A stretch of DNA of 64,000 bases from Streptomyces sp. DH12 (GTDB lineage: Bacteria > Actinomycetota > Actinomycetes > Streptomycetales > Streptomycetaceae). The notes beneath the pieces were generated by a model. It saw only the letters and a program-made list of their open reading frames with translations, was not told the DNA's origin and made no database searches. This document shows, in pieces, positions 8,779 through 16,562 of the stretch. Both the position numbers and the translations under genes were made by a program. Numbering within the stretch: the stretch's first letter is position 1; every line of letters begins with the position of its first letter. The DNA lies in contig NZ_JAHWGT010000017.1 in NCBI RefSeq assembly GCF_020873895.1, positions 62,001-126,000 on the forward strand, written 5' to 3'.

Positions 8779-9624
8779 TCAGCGGGCGGCCGCCGCGGCC
8801 CGCAGCTCCGCCTGGTCGGGCAGGAGGTCCGTGATGCGGCTCCACACCGTCCTGGCGTCCGTGCGGGCCAGCCGGAAGGGGCTGCCGGGCGTGACCTGGT
8901 CGGCCGGGAGCGGCTCCTCGGGCAGCTCGCGCAGCCAGTAGCCCAGCGGCCCGCAGTCCCACACGGCGAAGCCGCGCCCCTCGACGCCGGTGCGCCCGCC
9001 GTCGCGGCCCTGCCAGGCGGCGGTCATCCGCCAGCTCGACCGCAGCTCCGACATCAGCTCGGTGAGGAGCGACAGGGCCGGCCCGGCGAGGGCGCCGCCG
9101 GCGCCGAGGGCCTCGCGGACGATCCGCCGCTCCTCGTCACCGGTCGGTGCGGCCGCCGCCCGCTCCAGCGCGGCGAAGCCGGCCTCCACGGTGGCCACCG
9201 TGGTGTCGACGGCCGGGAGGGCCGTCTCCCGCACGGTGCGCGACTGCCGCAGGGCGACCATCGCGGCGAGCTTCCAGACCAGTGTCCTCGGCTCGACGAG
9301 GGAGTACTCCGACTCCCGCTCCCCGGGCCACGCCTCGAAGGCGACGACGTCCTCCTCGCCGATGAACATGCCGTGCTCCAGCCTGCCCTGGCGGCCGGCC
9401 GTCTCCAGGGAGACGACCACACCGGCCGAGAGGAACGTCCTGACCAGCGGCAGGAGCGGCTGCGCGAGCCGGTCCTCCGCGTCGACCAGGCCGCACGCCA
9501 CGAGTTCCTCGTGGGCCGTGGCGAACCCGTCGGGGACCCCGGCGCCCGAGCCCAGCTCGCCGAGGACGATGAGGTGCTCGTCGGAGAGCCGGAAGCGGGA
9601 CCGGGAAAGGTCGAAGGAAGGCAT
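8779..9624 (-). CDS. Hypothetical protein of WXG-type locus, possibly EspG-like
   Basis: A 281-residue soluble alpha/beta protein without signal or membrane segments. It is the last gene of the minus-strand set starting at 12378. Its size, location next to a WXG-type protein, and a central pattern of beta-rich segments (GRLEHGMFIGEEDVVAFEAW) recall ESX secretion-associated chaperones of the EspG group, but I cannot show homology. The ATG at 9624 lacks a strong ribosome site. Could equally be an immunity or regulatory protein. Confidence 0.65.
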   Translation of the reverse strand: MPSFDLSRSRFRLSDEHLIVLGELGSGAGVPDGFATAHEELVACGLVDAEDRLAQPLLPLVRTFLSAGVVVSLETAGRQGRLEHGMFIGEEDVVAFEAWPGERESEYSLVEPRTLVWKLAAMVALRQSRTVRETALPAVDTTVATVEAGFAALERAAAAPTGDEERRIVREALGAGGALAGPALSLLTELMSELRSSWRMTAAWQGRDGGRTGVEGRGFAVWDCGPLGYWLRELPEEPLPADQVTPGSPFRLARTDARTVWSRITDLLPDQAELRAAAAAR

Positions 9625-9714
9625 ACACACTCACTTGGTAGTCAGTCGCTCGCCGCGGCCGGCGGGAGCGCGTTCATGGGGCCGGCGGACCGGCCGGTCG
9701 ATCGGGACGGGGCG

Positions 9715-10326
9715 TCAGTACGTCGTCTCCGCCCAGAAGCCGAACATCCGGGAGATCCCGGCCCGCACGGCTCCCCGCCGGGTGAGGACCGACCGGTCGA
9801 CGGCGGAGAACAGGACCGCGAGGGACACGTCGGCGGGCAGTACCCGCCCCGTCGCCCGCACGGTGAGTTTCCGGCCGCCCGCGATGCCGGACCGCCGAAC
9901 GGTGAGGACCGCGCCGGGGTCTTCGGCGTCCGGCCGCCGGGTCAGCCGGTAGGCGCGGTTGTCGATCGCGGTCAGCCGGTAGTCGTCGCCCAGGTGGCGC
10001 AGGCGCAGGGAGCGGCCCCGGTGGGTCAGGGCCCACCGGTTCCGGTCCAGCCCCACCAGCCCGTCGCCCACCCGGCAGGTCGCCCGGTTCAGGGTGGGCC
10101 TGCTGACGACCTCGGTGTGGATGCCGCGGGTCTCGAACGACGCGGCGGGGACGCGCCCGCCGGTCACCTGCGCCACGATCACGCCCGAGGCGTGCGGGAA
10201 CGCCGGGCAGACGACCCGCACGTCGCCGAACTCGGGGGACGTGCCCTCCCAGCCGTGCTGCCGGCGCCCGCCCGGTTCACGCGCCTTCCACGGGGAGAGC
10301 GTGAACGGGGTGAGGGTGGTGTGCAT
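9715..10326 (-). CDS. Hypothetical protein of WXG-type locus
   Basis: A 203-residue protein, predicted mostly beta-strand, rich in Arg/Thr/Val, with no signal peptide. The ATG at 10326 has a GAGGTGG ribosome site and follows the WXG-type gene by 11 bases, so the two are probably co-transcribed. The C-terminus ends RMFGFWAETTY, a compact aromatic segment. I recognise no domain. Close coupling to a probable secreted toxin-like protein makes a partner, chaperone or immunity role reasonable but unproven. Confidence 0.68.
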   Translation of the reverse strand: MHTTLTPFTLSPWKAREPGGRRQHGWEGTSPEFGDVRVVCPAFPHASGVIVAQVTGGRVPAASFETRGIHTEVVSRPTLNRATCRVGDGLVGLDRNRWALTHRGRSLRLRHLGDDYRLTAIDNRAYRLTRRPDAEDPGAVLTVRRSGIAGGRKLTVRATGRVLPADVSLAVLFSAVDRSVLTRRGAVRAGISRMFGFWAETTY

Positions 10327-10337
10327 GGTCCACCTCG

Positions 10338-11789
10338 TCAGTCGAAGGGGTTGAGGGCGCTGCCGAGCTTCTTGGCGCCGTCGGCGATGCCGTCCCCGAT
10401 GTCCGAGGCCTTGTCGCCGATCCAGTCCCCCGCCTTGTCCAGGCCCTTGCCGATCGCCTCGTGGTTGTCCCACACCAGGCAGCCGGCGTACACCAGGCCC
10501 GTTCCGACGGCCAGGCCGGCCGTGACCGGGTTCGGGGCGACGGCGAGCGCCGTGAGGGAGGCGTTGAAGGCGGTTCCGCTGAGGTCGCTGGCGAACTTGG
10601 CGGGATCCTCCTTGATCATCTCGCCGTTGTAGGTGGCGAGGTTGGCGACGCCGAAGGCGGTGCCCGCCGCCGCGCCCACCACGCCCGCGCCGCGGAGCCA
10701 GCCCGCGGCCTTCGCGGCGTTGGCGAGGCCGCCGTTCGCGGCGACCCGGGCGAGGTTGGCCTCGGCCGCCGTCGGGATGAAGAACCGCCCGTTCTTCATG
10801 TGACCGCCGAGTGCGGCCGCCTCCTCCGAACCGGTCAGGGCGCCCACGACGTTGGGCGGCAGCTTGCTCCAGAAGCCGGAGGAGGACAGCATCATGCGCT
10901 CGTTGACGCGGGCGGCGATGCCGGTGCCCGGCGCGGTGACGTTCGTGCCGTCCTTCGCGTACTTGAAGAGCTTCCAGCCGCTCTTGGCGCTCGTGCCCAG
11001 CGCCAGGGCGAAGGCGCCGGCGGTGACCGTGCCCTTCTGGACGCCCGCGAACAGATCGGCGAGCCGCTTGCTGCCGGTGATCTTCTCGACGCCGTCGCGC
11101 TGGAGCCGCTGCATCCAGTCCTCGAGCGTCTCGTTGTCGCGCATCGCCAGCGAGGCGAGCTCCAGGCGCTCCTGCTTCTGCTTGTCGTCCGCGGCGGCGA
11201 CCTTGCCCGCGTCGCCGTTGAAGCCGGTGCCGAGCGTCTCGTCGTTCTTGTTGCCGGTGCCGTCCTTGACGGCGGACTCCAGGTCCTTCTTCAGGTCCTT
11301 GTCGGCGTCGTCGACGGCCCGCACGCACGCCTTGATGTACTCCTGCCAGGACTCCTCGCTCTCGCGGACCGTCCTCGCGTGGTCGGGGTCGTGGCGGGCC
11401 GCCTCGCGTTCGGCGGGGGTGAGCCTGTCCCAGTCGTAGGCGACGTTGCCCTGTTCGGACACCTTCATGCCGGCCTTCACGGCGTCGGCGCGCGCGTTCT
11501 CCAGCTGCTTCTTCAACTCGGTGAACTGCTGGTGGGCGTTGCGCAGCAGCGTGGCGGTCGCCTTCGCCTGGGTCTGGGCCGCCTGGTACTCGTAGCGGGT
11601 CGCGGCGAAGTTCGTGTACGCCGCGGTCGCGCTCTCACCGAGCCAGGTCGGGCCCATGGTTATCTTCTGGACGCTGTCCCGGTAGGCGTTCTCCACCTTG
11701 TGGATCTCGTCCGCCATCTTCTGCCACCTGTCCGCGGCGGTGTTGAGCGGACCGAAGTCGGCGGACATGACGTCGTGGTACGTCAGCAT
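10338..11789 (-). CDS. WXG-domain protein with hydrophobic C-terminus, probable type VII secretion substrate
   Basis: A 483-residue protein. The N-terminal about 100 residues are helical with W-L-G at 49-51 in the turn position of WXG100 proteins. A charged helical linker (about 100-240) follows. The C-terminal about 150 residues are Gly/Ala-rich and hydrophobic (segments around 350-375 and 400-440), ending in an amphipathic tail with DWIGDKASDIGDGIADGAKK. This layout, WXG head plus unrelated tail, is that of type VII secreted effectors; the tail looks membrane-active. No secretion machinery genes are in the window. Heads the set with 9715 and 8779. Confidence 0.75.
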   Translation of the reverse strand: MLTYHDVMSADFGPLNTAADRWQKMADEIHKVENAYRDSVQKITMGPTWLGESATAAYTNFAATRYEYQAAQTQAKATATLLRNAHQQFTELKKQLENARADAVKAGMKVSEQGNVAYDWDRLTPAEREAARHDPDHARTVRESEESWQEYIKACVRAVDDADKDLKKDLESAVKDGTGNKNDETLGTGFNGDAGKVAAADDKQKQERLELASLAMRDNETLEDWMQRLQRDGVEKITGSKRLADLFAGVQKGTVTAGAFALALGTSAKSGWKLFKYAKDGTNVTAPGTGIAARVNERMMLSSSGFWSKLPPNVVGALTGSEEAAALGGHMKNGRFFIPTAAEANLARVAANGGLANAAKAAGWLRGAGVVGAAAGTAFGVANLATYNGEMIKEDPAKFASDLSGTAFNASLTALAVAPNPVTAGLAVGTGLVYAGCLVWDNHEAIGKGLDKAGDWIGDKASDIGDGIADGAKKLGSALNPFD

Positions 11790-11802
11790 TCACTTTCCCT
11801 AC

Positions 11803-11862
11803 GGGGCGACGGGGCGTGGGGCGACGGGGCGTGGGGCGACGGGGCGTGGGGCGGCGGGGCGT
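11803..11862. repeat. Four tandem 15-bp repeats
   Basis: The unit GGGGCGACGGGGCGT occurs three times exactly (11803, 11818, 11833) and once with one change (11848), with a degenerate fifth copy after it. It lies just upstream of the WXG-type gene, in its presumed promoter/leader. Such G-rich tandem repeats can change copy number. Confidence 0.85.
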
Positions 11863-11928
11863 GGGGCGGCGGCGCGGAGCGGTGCGCGCGGCGGCCCGGC
11901 ACGCGGGGAGGGCGCGGCTGGTCGCGGC

Positions 11929-12378
11929 TCAGTACGCGTCGAGGCTCGACGGCACGCTGCGGATGCGCTGCCGGCGCTCCACGTCGGTCCCGCCGAGGGT
12001 CGCGACGGTCGCGCGCAGGGCGCCCTTCTCGCGGTGCAGCCGGTCGACGAGCGTCTTGACCTGCCTGTCCCAGGTCTCCTGGACCGTCTTGAGCCCCGTC
12101 GCGGTCTGCCAGTCCTTCATCGCGCCGATGGCGGTCGAGGTCGCCTCGTCCGCGAAGTCGGTGGCCTTCTTCGTGTCCGGGACGAGGCGCGTCTCGATGG
12201 TGTTGGCGGCGGCGTTCTTCTCCGCCGGGGAGGAGACCAGCTTGCCGCCGCCCGTGCCGCCCTGGTCGGCCGGCAGCTGGTTCAGCCGCGTCGCCGTGTC
12301 CTGCCGCCCCGCCGTCTCCGACCGCGGCCGGGTCCCTTCCCCGTCGAACCCCATGGTGTGCCGACCCCCGATACTCAC
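11929..12378 (-). CDS. Small helical protein paired with the WXG-type gene
   Basis: A 149-residue soluble protein with a disordered Gly/Thr-rich N-terminus (1-50) and a helical C-terminal half with W90 and W103. Its spacing resembles WXG100-like partner proteins that streptomycetes encode beside larger WXG effectors. The GTG at 12378 has GGAG eight bases upstream; an ATG at 12354 is a second possibility. It is 139 bases upstream of the large WXG gene, separated by the tandem repeat. Exact family not recognised. Confidence 0.7.
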   Translation of the reverse strand: MSIGGRHTMGFDGEGTRPRSETAGRQDTATRLNQLPADQGGTGGGKLVSSPAEKNAAANTIETRLVPDTKKATDFADEATSTAIGAMKDWQTATGLKTVQETWDRQVKTLVDRLHREKGALRATVATLGGTDVERRQRIRSVPSSLDAY

Positions 12379-12585
12379 TCGCGCTGCTCCGTCGCATTCT
12401 ATGGCCGACACCGTGCGCCGACAGAAACGATCACGCAGGGGGAGCCTCTGCGGTTCCCCGGGGCAACACGGCCACGGGCTGGGGGAATTGCCGGTCTGTG
12501 AGGGTTCGGTGGAGAAGGTGGCGGGTCGTGTGGGGGTCGTCGCGGCACCTCGATGGGTGGCCGGAAAACGCCGCTTGGCGCACGG

Positions 12586-12621
12586 TCGGCGAACTCGGCC
12601 CGCTCGGCGAACTCGGCCCGC
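12586..12621. repeat. Tandem 18-bp duplication
   Basis: The unit TCGGCGAACTCGGCCCGC is perfectly duplicated (12586-12603, 12604-12621) followed by a partial third copy, in the non-coding region beyond the stop of the gene at 12644. Confidence 0.8.
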
Positions 12622-12643
12622 TCGGCCTACGCGGCCCCGTCGG

Positions 12644-13051
12644 TCACTCGCCGCGGCCGGCGCGCCCCCGGGGGAGGTCGCGCAGGGTGTGCAGCGCGTT
12701 CACGCCGACGATGCCCAGCCAGGCGACCACCAGCCCCGTGAGGCCCGCCTGGGCCGCGCCGATCGCGGAGAGCGGCACGGCGAGGACGAGGGAGACCGTC
12801 GCGAAGCCGAACCGGTCGCCGTACCCGCCGGTGCCGCCGTCCTCCGACGGGCCGCCGCGGGCGCGGGCCGCGTCGAGCCGGCGCTCGGCCAGCCGGCGGC
12901 CCACCCGCCGGTCGATCGAGGCGTCGAGCCGCTGGTCCACCTTCTCCAGGAAGGACTCGACGAGCGCCGTCTCGTACGCGTCGCCCAGCTCGCGGCGGGC
13001 GTGCAGGGTGGCGTCCAGGTCGCGCTTGAGGTCCGTGTCGTGGGCGTCCAT
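12644..13051 (-). CDS. Small integral membrane protein
   Basis: A 135-residue protein. The first 65 residues are charged and helical (probable coiled coil, cytoplasmic), then a Gly-rich linker. Two hydrophobic segments (about 83-101 and 105-122) end in a basic C-terminus. The pattern matches conserved streptomycete membrane proteins of unknown role. It starts at an ATG at 13051 and is divergent from the RpiR regulator. No functional motif seen. Confidence 0.75.
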   Translation of the reverse strand: MDAHDTDLKRDLDATLHARRELGDAYETALVESFLEKVDQRLDASIDRRVGRRLAERRLDAARARGGPSEDGGTGGYGDRFGFATVSLVLAVPLSAIGAAQAGLTGLVVAWLGIVGVNALHTLRDLPRGRAGRGE

Positions 13052-13121
13052 GACCTCACGCTAGGCCCGCGGGCCGGGCCTGTCGGTGGGGTTGGCCCCC
13101 GGTTTCGCCCGGGCCCCCCTC

Positions 13122-13158
13122 TTGCATATGGTCTATTCAGTCACAGGTGTGGCTGAAT
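13122..13158 (+). promoter_or_regulatory. Promoter and palindromic operator of the RpiR-family gene
   Basis: A 24-bp palindrome at 13135-13158 has the form ATTCAG-N-CACA-NN-TGTG-N-CTGAAT with all arm bases matching. A TTGCAT (13122-13127) upstream places the palindrome in the spacer/-10 region of a promoter, an ideal repressor position. The left half with its flank, TCTATTCAGTC, recurs at the hutU promoter (18571-18580). Confidence 0.7.
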
Positions 13159-13187
13159 GGATTCGAGGTGGAGGAGGGGAGGTCCGG

Positions 13188-14045
13188 ATGGGCGACACCC
13201 CGGGCGCACGGCTCCAGACGCTCTTCGACGGCCACCGGCTGACGCCCACGCAGCGGCGCATCGCCCACTGGATGGTGCGGCGGGCCGCGGACGTGCCGTT
13301 CCTGTCGAGCGTGGAGCTCGCCGAACTGGCCGGGGTGAGCCAGCCGTCCGTGACCCGTTTCGCGGTCGCCCTCGGCTTCGACGGCTACCCGGCGCTCCGC
13401 CGCCACCTGCGCGAGGTCGCCCCCGCCGAGCCCGGCCGCCCGACCGCGGACGCCGCCGCCGAGGGACCGCCCGCCAACGAGTACCAGCAGGCCGTCCACG
13501 CCGAGATCGAGAACCTGCGCCACCTCGCGGAGCTCCTCGCCGACCCCGCGCCGGTCGAGCGGGCGGGCGCGCTCCTCGCCGCCTCGCGTCCGCTGCCCGT
13601 GCTGGGGCTGCGCGCCGCCGCCGCCCAGGCCCGCGGCTTCGCCTACTTCGCCGCCAAGGTCCACCCCGACGTGCGGCTGCTCGACGAGGGCGGCTCGATG
13701 CTCACCGACCGCGTCGACGCCGCGGTGCGCGCGGGCGCCACGGCGCTGCTCTGCTTCGCCCTGCCCCGCCACCCGCGGGAGGTCGTCGAGGCGTTGGAGC
13801 ACGCCCGGGGCGCCGGGCTGACGGTGGTGACCGTCGCCGACTCGGCGTTCGCGCCGGTCGCCGGGCACAGCGACGTCCTGCTGCCGGCCGCCGTCGGCAC
13901 CGCGCTCGCCTTCGACACCGCGTGCGCGCCGATGCTGCTCGGCCGGGCCCTGCTGGAGGCGATGTGCGACGGCCTGCCCGACGCCCAGGCGCGCCTGGAG
14001 GAGTTCGACGCGGGCGCGGCGGCCCGGGGCCTGTTCGTCGAGTAG
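13188..14045 (+). CDS. MurR/RpiR family transcriptional regulator
   Basis: A 285-residue regulator: an N-terminal HTH of the RpiR type (about 30-75; SSVELAELAGVSQPSVTRF as recognition region) and a C-terminal SIS sugar-phosphate-binding-type domain (about 125-265). The ATG at 13188 has GGGGAGG upstream. A 24-bp palindrome covers its own promoter, suggesting autoregulation. The same half-site is found before hutU, so control of histidine use by this protein is an attractive inference; members of the family usually sense phosphosugars, so the ligand is open. Confidence 0.9.
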   Translation: MGDTPGARLQTLFDGHRLTPTQRRIAHWMVRRAADVPFLSSVELAELAGVSQPSVTRFAVALGFDGYPALRRHLREVAPAEPGRPTADAAAEGPPANEYQQAVHAEIENLRHLAELLADPAPVERAGALLAASRPLPVLGLRAAAAQARGFAYFAAKVHPDVRLLDEGGSMLTDRVDAAVRAGATALLCFALPRHPREVVEALEHARGAGLTVVTVADSAFAPVAGHSDVLLPAAVGTALAFDTACAPMLLGRALLEAMCDGLPDAQARLEEFDAGAAARGLFVE

Positions 14046-14209
14046 GCGGAGCTCGCGCCGGGCGGGCGGGGGCTCACGCCGGGAGGGCGGGGTCTCGCCG
14101 GGTGCGTGGTGTTCGGCCGGCGGGCCGGGGCGGTTCTCACGGAAATCTCACCGACCGGCTGTACCGTGCCGCGCGCACCCGCAACGACAGCCGAGCAGGA
14201 GGAGGAGAC

Positions 14210-14773
14210 GTGGCGCGCGGAGGACAGGCGCTGGCGAGGGTGGCCGTGGCCGTACGGGCCGGAGCGGCGCCCCTGTGGTGGTCGGGGATCCTCGGGGCCG
14301 GCGTCGGGGCGCTGGTCCCCGGGCTGACCGGGCGGCGCATCGGGCTGCTGGCCGGGGCCGCGCTGTTCCTGGTCGCGGCGGCGGTGGCCGCCCTCGCCCG
14401 GCGGGGCCGGTACGCGGCGCTGGCCGACGGCGCCGAGCGGGCCGCCCGCGCCGACGTCCTCCAGGACCGGGCGGTGACCGTGCGCGTCTGGCGGCGGGCC
14501 CGGCGCTGGTGGCTGCTGCTCGCCTTCGCGGTGGCCGTGGGCTCGTCGTTCGTCCTGCCGGGGACGGTGGGGCTGCTCCTCGCCGGCCTGGGCGTCGGGC
14601 TGTGGCTCAAGGCGTCGTGGCTCGGCCGCCGCGAGAGTGCCGCGGACCGGCTGCTGTGGGTGCCGGTCGACCTGCTCGGCGGGCGCGGCCCGGCCGGGCC
14701 GCGCGTCACCGCGTACCGGACGACGGGGATCGCCGCCGGCGACGCCGCGCCCGGTGGGGCGCGGCGCCGCTGA
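14210..14773 (+). CDS. Integral membrane protein, unknown function
   Basis: A 187-residue protein with about four hydrophobic segments (around 18-35, 42-62, 102-120 and 122-140) separated by Arg-rich loops. The GTG at 14210 follows an excellent AGGAGGAGGAG ribosome site, which fixes the start. The C-terminal about 40 residues are hydrophilic. No family recognised. Located 164 bases after the RpiR gene, so it could be read through, but the gap allows its own promoter. Confidence 0.78.
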   Translation: MARGGQALARVAVAVRAGAAPLWWSGILGAGVGALVPGLTGRRIGLLAGAALFLVAAAVAALARRGRYAALADGAERAARADVLQDRAVTVRVWRRARRWWLLLAFAVAVGSSFVLPGTVGLLLAGLGVGLWLKASWLGRRESAADRLLWVPVDLLGGRGPAGPRVTAYRTTGIAAGDAAPGGARRR

Positions 14774-14818
14774 CCCCGCCCCGTACGGGCGGCGCCGGGC
14801 GGGCCCGGAAGGCGGGGC

Positions 14819-15190
14819 TCAGACCTCCAGCTCGTTCTCGATCCGCTTGAGCTGGAGGCGGGCCATCGCCAGGTTCGCGCGGCCCTTGTCCAGCGCCAGG
14901 TAGAGGAACAGGCCGTTGGTGCCGCGGCCCTTGAGCAGCCGGATCAGGTGGTACTGGGTGCCCAGCGTGATCAGGATGTCCTCGATCTCGTCGCTCAGGC
15001 CGAGCATCTCCATGGTCCGCACCTTGGCGCGGACCACGTCGGTGTTGCCCGCGGCGGCGACGGTCAGGTCCAGGTCCTTGCCGCCGCCGACCGTGCCGAG
15101 GGCCATGCCGCTCGTGTAGTCGACGAGCGCGGCGCCCAGGGCGCCGTCGATCAGGGTCGTGGCTTCCTTGAGGGCGGTCTCCGCGTTCAT
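14819..15190 (-). CDS. Roadblock/LC7 domain protein
   Basis: A 123-residue single-domain roadblock/LC7 (MglB-like) protein. The family scaffolds or activates small GTPases. The core ALVDYTSGMALGTVGGG and the helix DILITLGTQYHLIRLL are characteristic, and the LFLYLALDKGRANLAMARL segment is the conserved last strand-helix. Unlike conservon operons, no histidine kinase, DUF742 or GTPase gene adjoins it. Instead it is last in a minus-strand set with two more roadblock proteins and a PATAN-like protein (15261-16996). Confidence 0.92.
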   Translation of the reverse strand: MNAETALKEATTLIDGALGAALVDYTSGMALGTVGGGKDLDLTVAAAGNTDVVRAKVRTMEMLGLSDEIEDILITLGTQYHLIRLLKGRGTNGLFLYLALDKGRANLAMARLQLKRIENELEV

Positions 15191-15260
15191 GTACGCGCAC
15201 TTCCTTTCCTACGGGGTGGGGTGGTGTGGGGTCTTCGGGGCCGGTCAGGGGCCTGACCGG

Positions 15261-15656
15261 TCAGGGGGTGGCCTCGGGCCGCTCCATGGCGCCGTCCACG
15301 AGCTCCGCTATCCGGGCGCCCGAGCGGCGCCCCTCCAGGTGGAGCCGGCCGACGTTCACGCGGGGCTCGGCGAGGAGGGTCAGGACGGCGGTGCCGCCCG
15401 CCGCGTACGTCGCCACGTAGCCGTGCTCGCCGCGGACGAGCAGCTCGCGGAACCCGCCCCGGCCGGTGGCGTCGCTCAGCCGCACGGCGACGCCGAGGGC
15501 CGCCGCCGTCAGGGCGGCGACGCCTTCCGGTTCGACGTCGCCGGTGTCCTGCGCGAGGACCAGCCCGTCGACGCTGGCGGCGAGCGCCCCCGTCAGCTGC
15601 GGGACGCGGGCGCGCAGCCGGCGCAGCTCGCCGAGTACGTACGGTTCGGCCGTCAT
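15261..15656 (-). CDS. Roadblock/LC7-like protein
   Basis: A 131-residue protein with roadblock fold features: a long N-terminal helix (LGELRRLRARVPQLTGALAA), then DGLVLAQD in place of the first beta-hairpin and GYVATYAAGGTAVLTLLA as the central strands. The ATG at 15656 has GAGAGGAG seven bases upstream; a longer reading frame to 15698 has no ribosome site. It is 70 bases from the neighbouring roadblock gene and probably in the same transcript. The partner GTPase would have to be encoded elsewhere. Confidence 0.85.
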   Translation of the reverse strand: MTAEPYVLGELRRLRARVPQLTGALAASVDGLVLAQDTGDVEPEGVAALTAAALGVAVRLSDATGRGGFRELLVRGEHGYVATYAAGGTAVLTLLAEPRVNVGRLHLEGRRSGARIAELVDGAMERPEATP

Positions 15657-15737
15657 CAGTTGTCTCCTCTCGGCGCGCTGCCGCAGGGCGCGCCTCATGA
15701 CGCCCCCCTCATGAGGGCAGGGGGGTGGAGCGGGTGG

Positions 15738-16562
15738 TCACAGGCGTGCCTCCAGGGCGTCACGGACTCGGCGGAGCAGGGCGATGTCGGGGAGATCGGT
15801 CGCGGCGGTGGGGCTGCTCGGTGGCGCGGGCCGGGGGGCGGGCGGGCCGTCGGGCCGGCGGTGGGCCGGGGACCCGGGCGCCCGGGGGGTGTCGGCGGGG
15901 CCGCCCGCGGGCCCGGCGGGCGGCGGGGGCGGCGGGGACGCGGCGGGCGGCGGCGCGGGGTCGGGCGTCTCGACCAACCCGGCGGCGGCCAGTCGGCGGA
16001 TCTCCAGCAGCGTGTGGAAGGCGGGACGCCCCAGTACCCACGCGAGCTGCGCCGGGGTGCGCACCCCGTCGGCGCGGGCCAGGAGCGCCCGGCCGCGGGC
16101 GGTGACCGTCTGGCCGGGCGCGGCGGGGCGCGGGACGACGGGGGCGGCGTCGAGAGCGGGGTACGGCCAGACGCTGTCGAGCAGTTCGCGGCGGCGCAGC
16201 GTCTCGCGTTCGACCGCGGCGGCGGGCACCGGGCGGCCGGGGCCGGCGTACCGGGGGTGGTGGCCGTAGCGGAAGCGGGCCGGGCCGCGGCCGGGTGCCA
16301 GGGCGAAGAACGCGGCGTCGAACAGGGCGCCCAGCCGGCATATCTCCCGCTCGCCGTCGCCTATGCGCCCCGCGCGCGCGGGGGCGGCGGTGCGCCGGTC
16401 GCTGCCGCCGGCGAGCAGGATGTCGAGGCCGGGGGCGACGGGGCTCTCGGCGTGCACGACCTGGCCGTCGACGAGGTACAGCGTGCCGTGGTCGCGCACC
16501 AGGGCTCCCGTCGCCCGGTCAGCCGCGAGGCGGCGCAGCATCGGCGAGACGACGCCGGCCAT
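15738..16562 (-). CDS. PATAN/DUF4388-like protein with proline-rich tail
   Basis: A 274-residue protein. The N-terminal part (about 1-110) contains the DGxLxLxxGxVxHAxSP-like pattern of PATAN/DUF4388 domains (GTLYLVDGQVVHAESP), which in other bacteria accompany receiver or roadblock proteins. A second helical module (about 150-200, ending LLEIRRLAAAGLVET) resembles the winged-helix-like piece that follows PATAN. Residues about 200-255 are Pro/Ala-rich. The ATG overlaps the TGA of the upstream roadblock gene by one base, so the two are translationally coupled. Confidence 0.8.
   Translation of the reverse strand: MAGVVSPMLRRLAADRATGALVRDHGTLYLVDGQVVHAESPVAPGLDILLAGGSDRRTAAPARAGRIGDGEREICRLGALFDAAFFALAPGRGPARFRYGHHPRYAGPGRPVPAAAVERETLRRRELLDSVWPYPALDAAPVVPRPAAPGQTVTARGRALLARADGVRTPAQLAWVLGRPAFHTLLEIRRLAAAGLVETPDPAPPPAASPPPPPPAGPAGGPADTPRAPGSPAHRRPDGPPAPRPAPPSSPTAATDLPDIALLRRVRDALEARL

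Noticed and set aside
11803-11862. Tandem repeats considered as a CRISPR array
   Set aside because: Units are 15 bp and contiguous with no spacers, and no cas genes are present.
15261-15698. Longer version of the second roadblock protein
   Set aside because: The extra 14 residues are Arg-rich and lack a ribosome site; a strong GAGAGGAG precedes the ATG at 15656.
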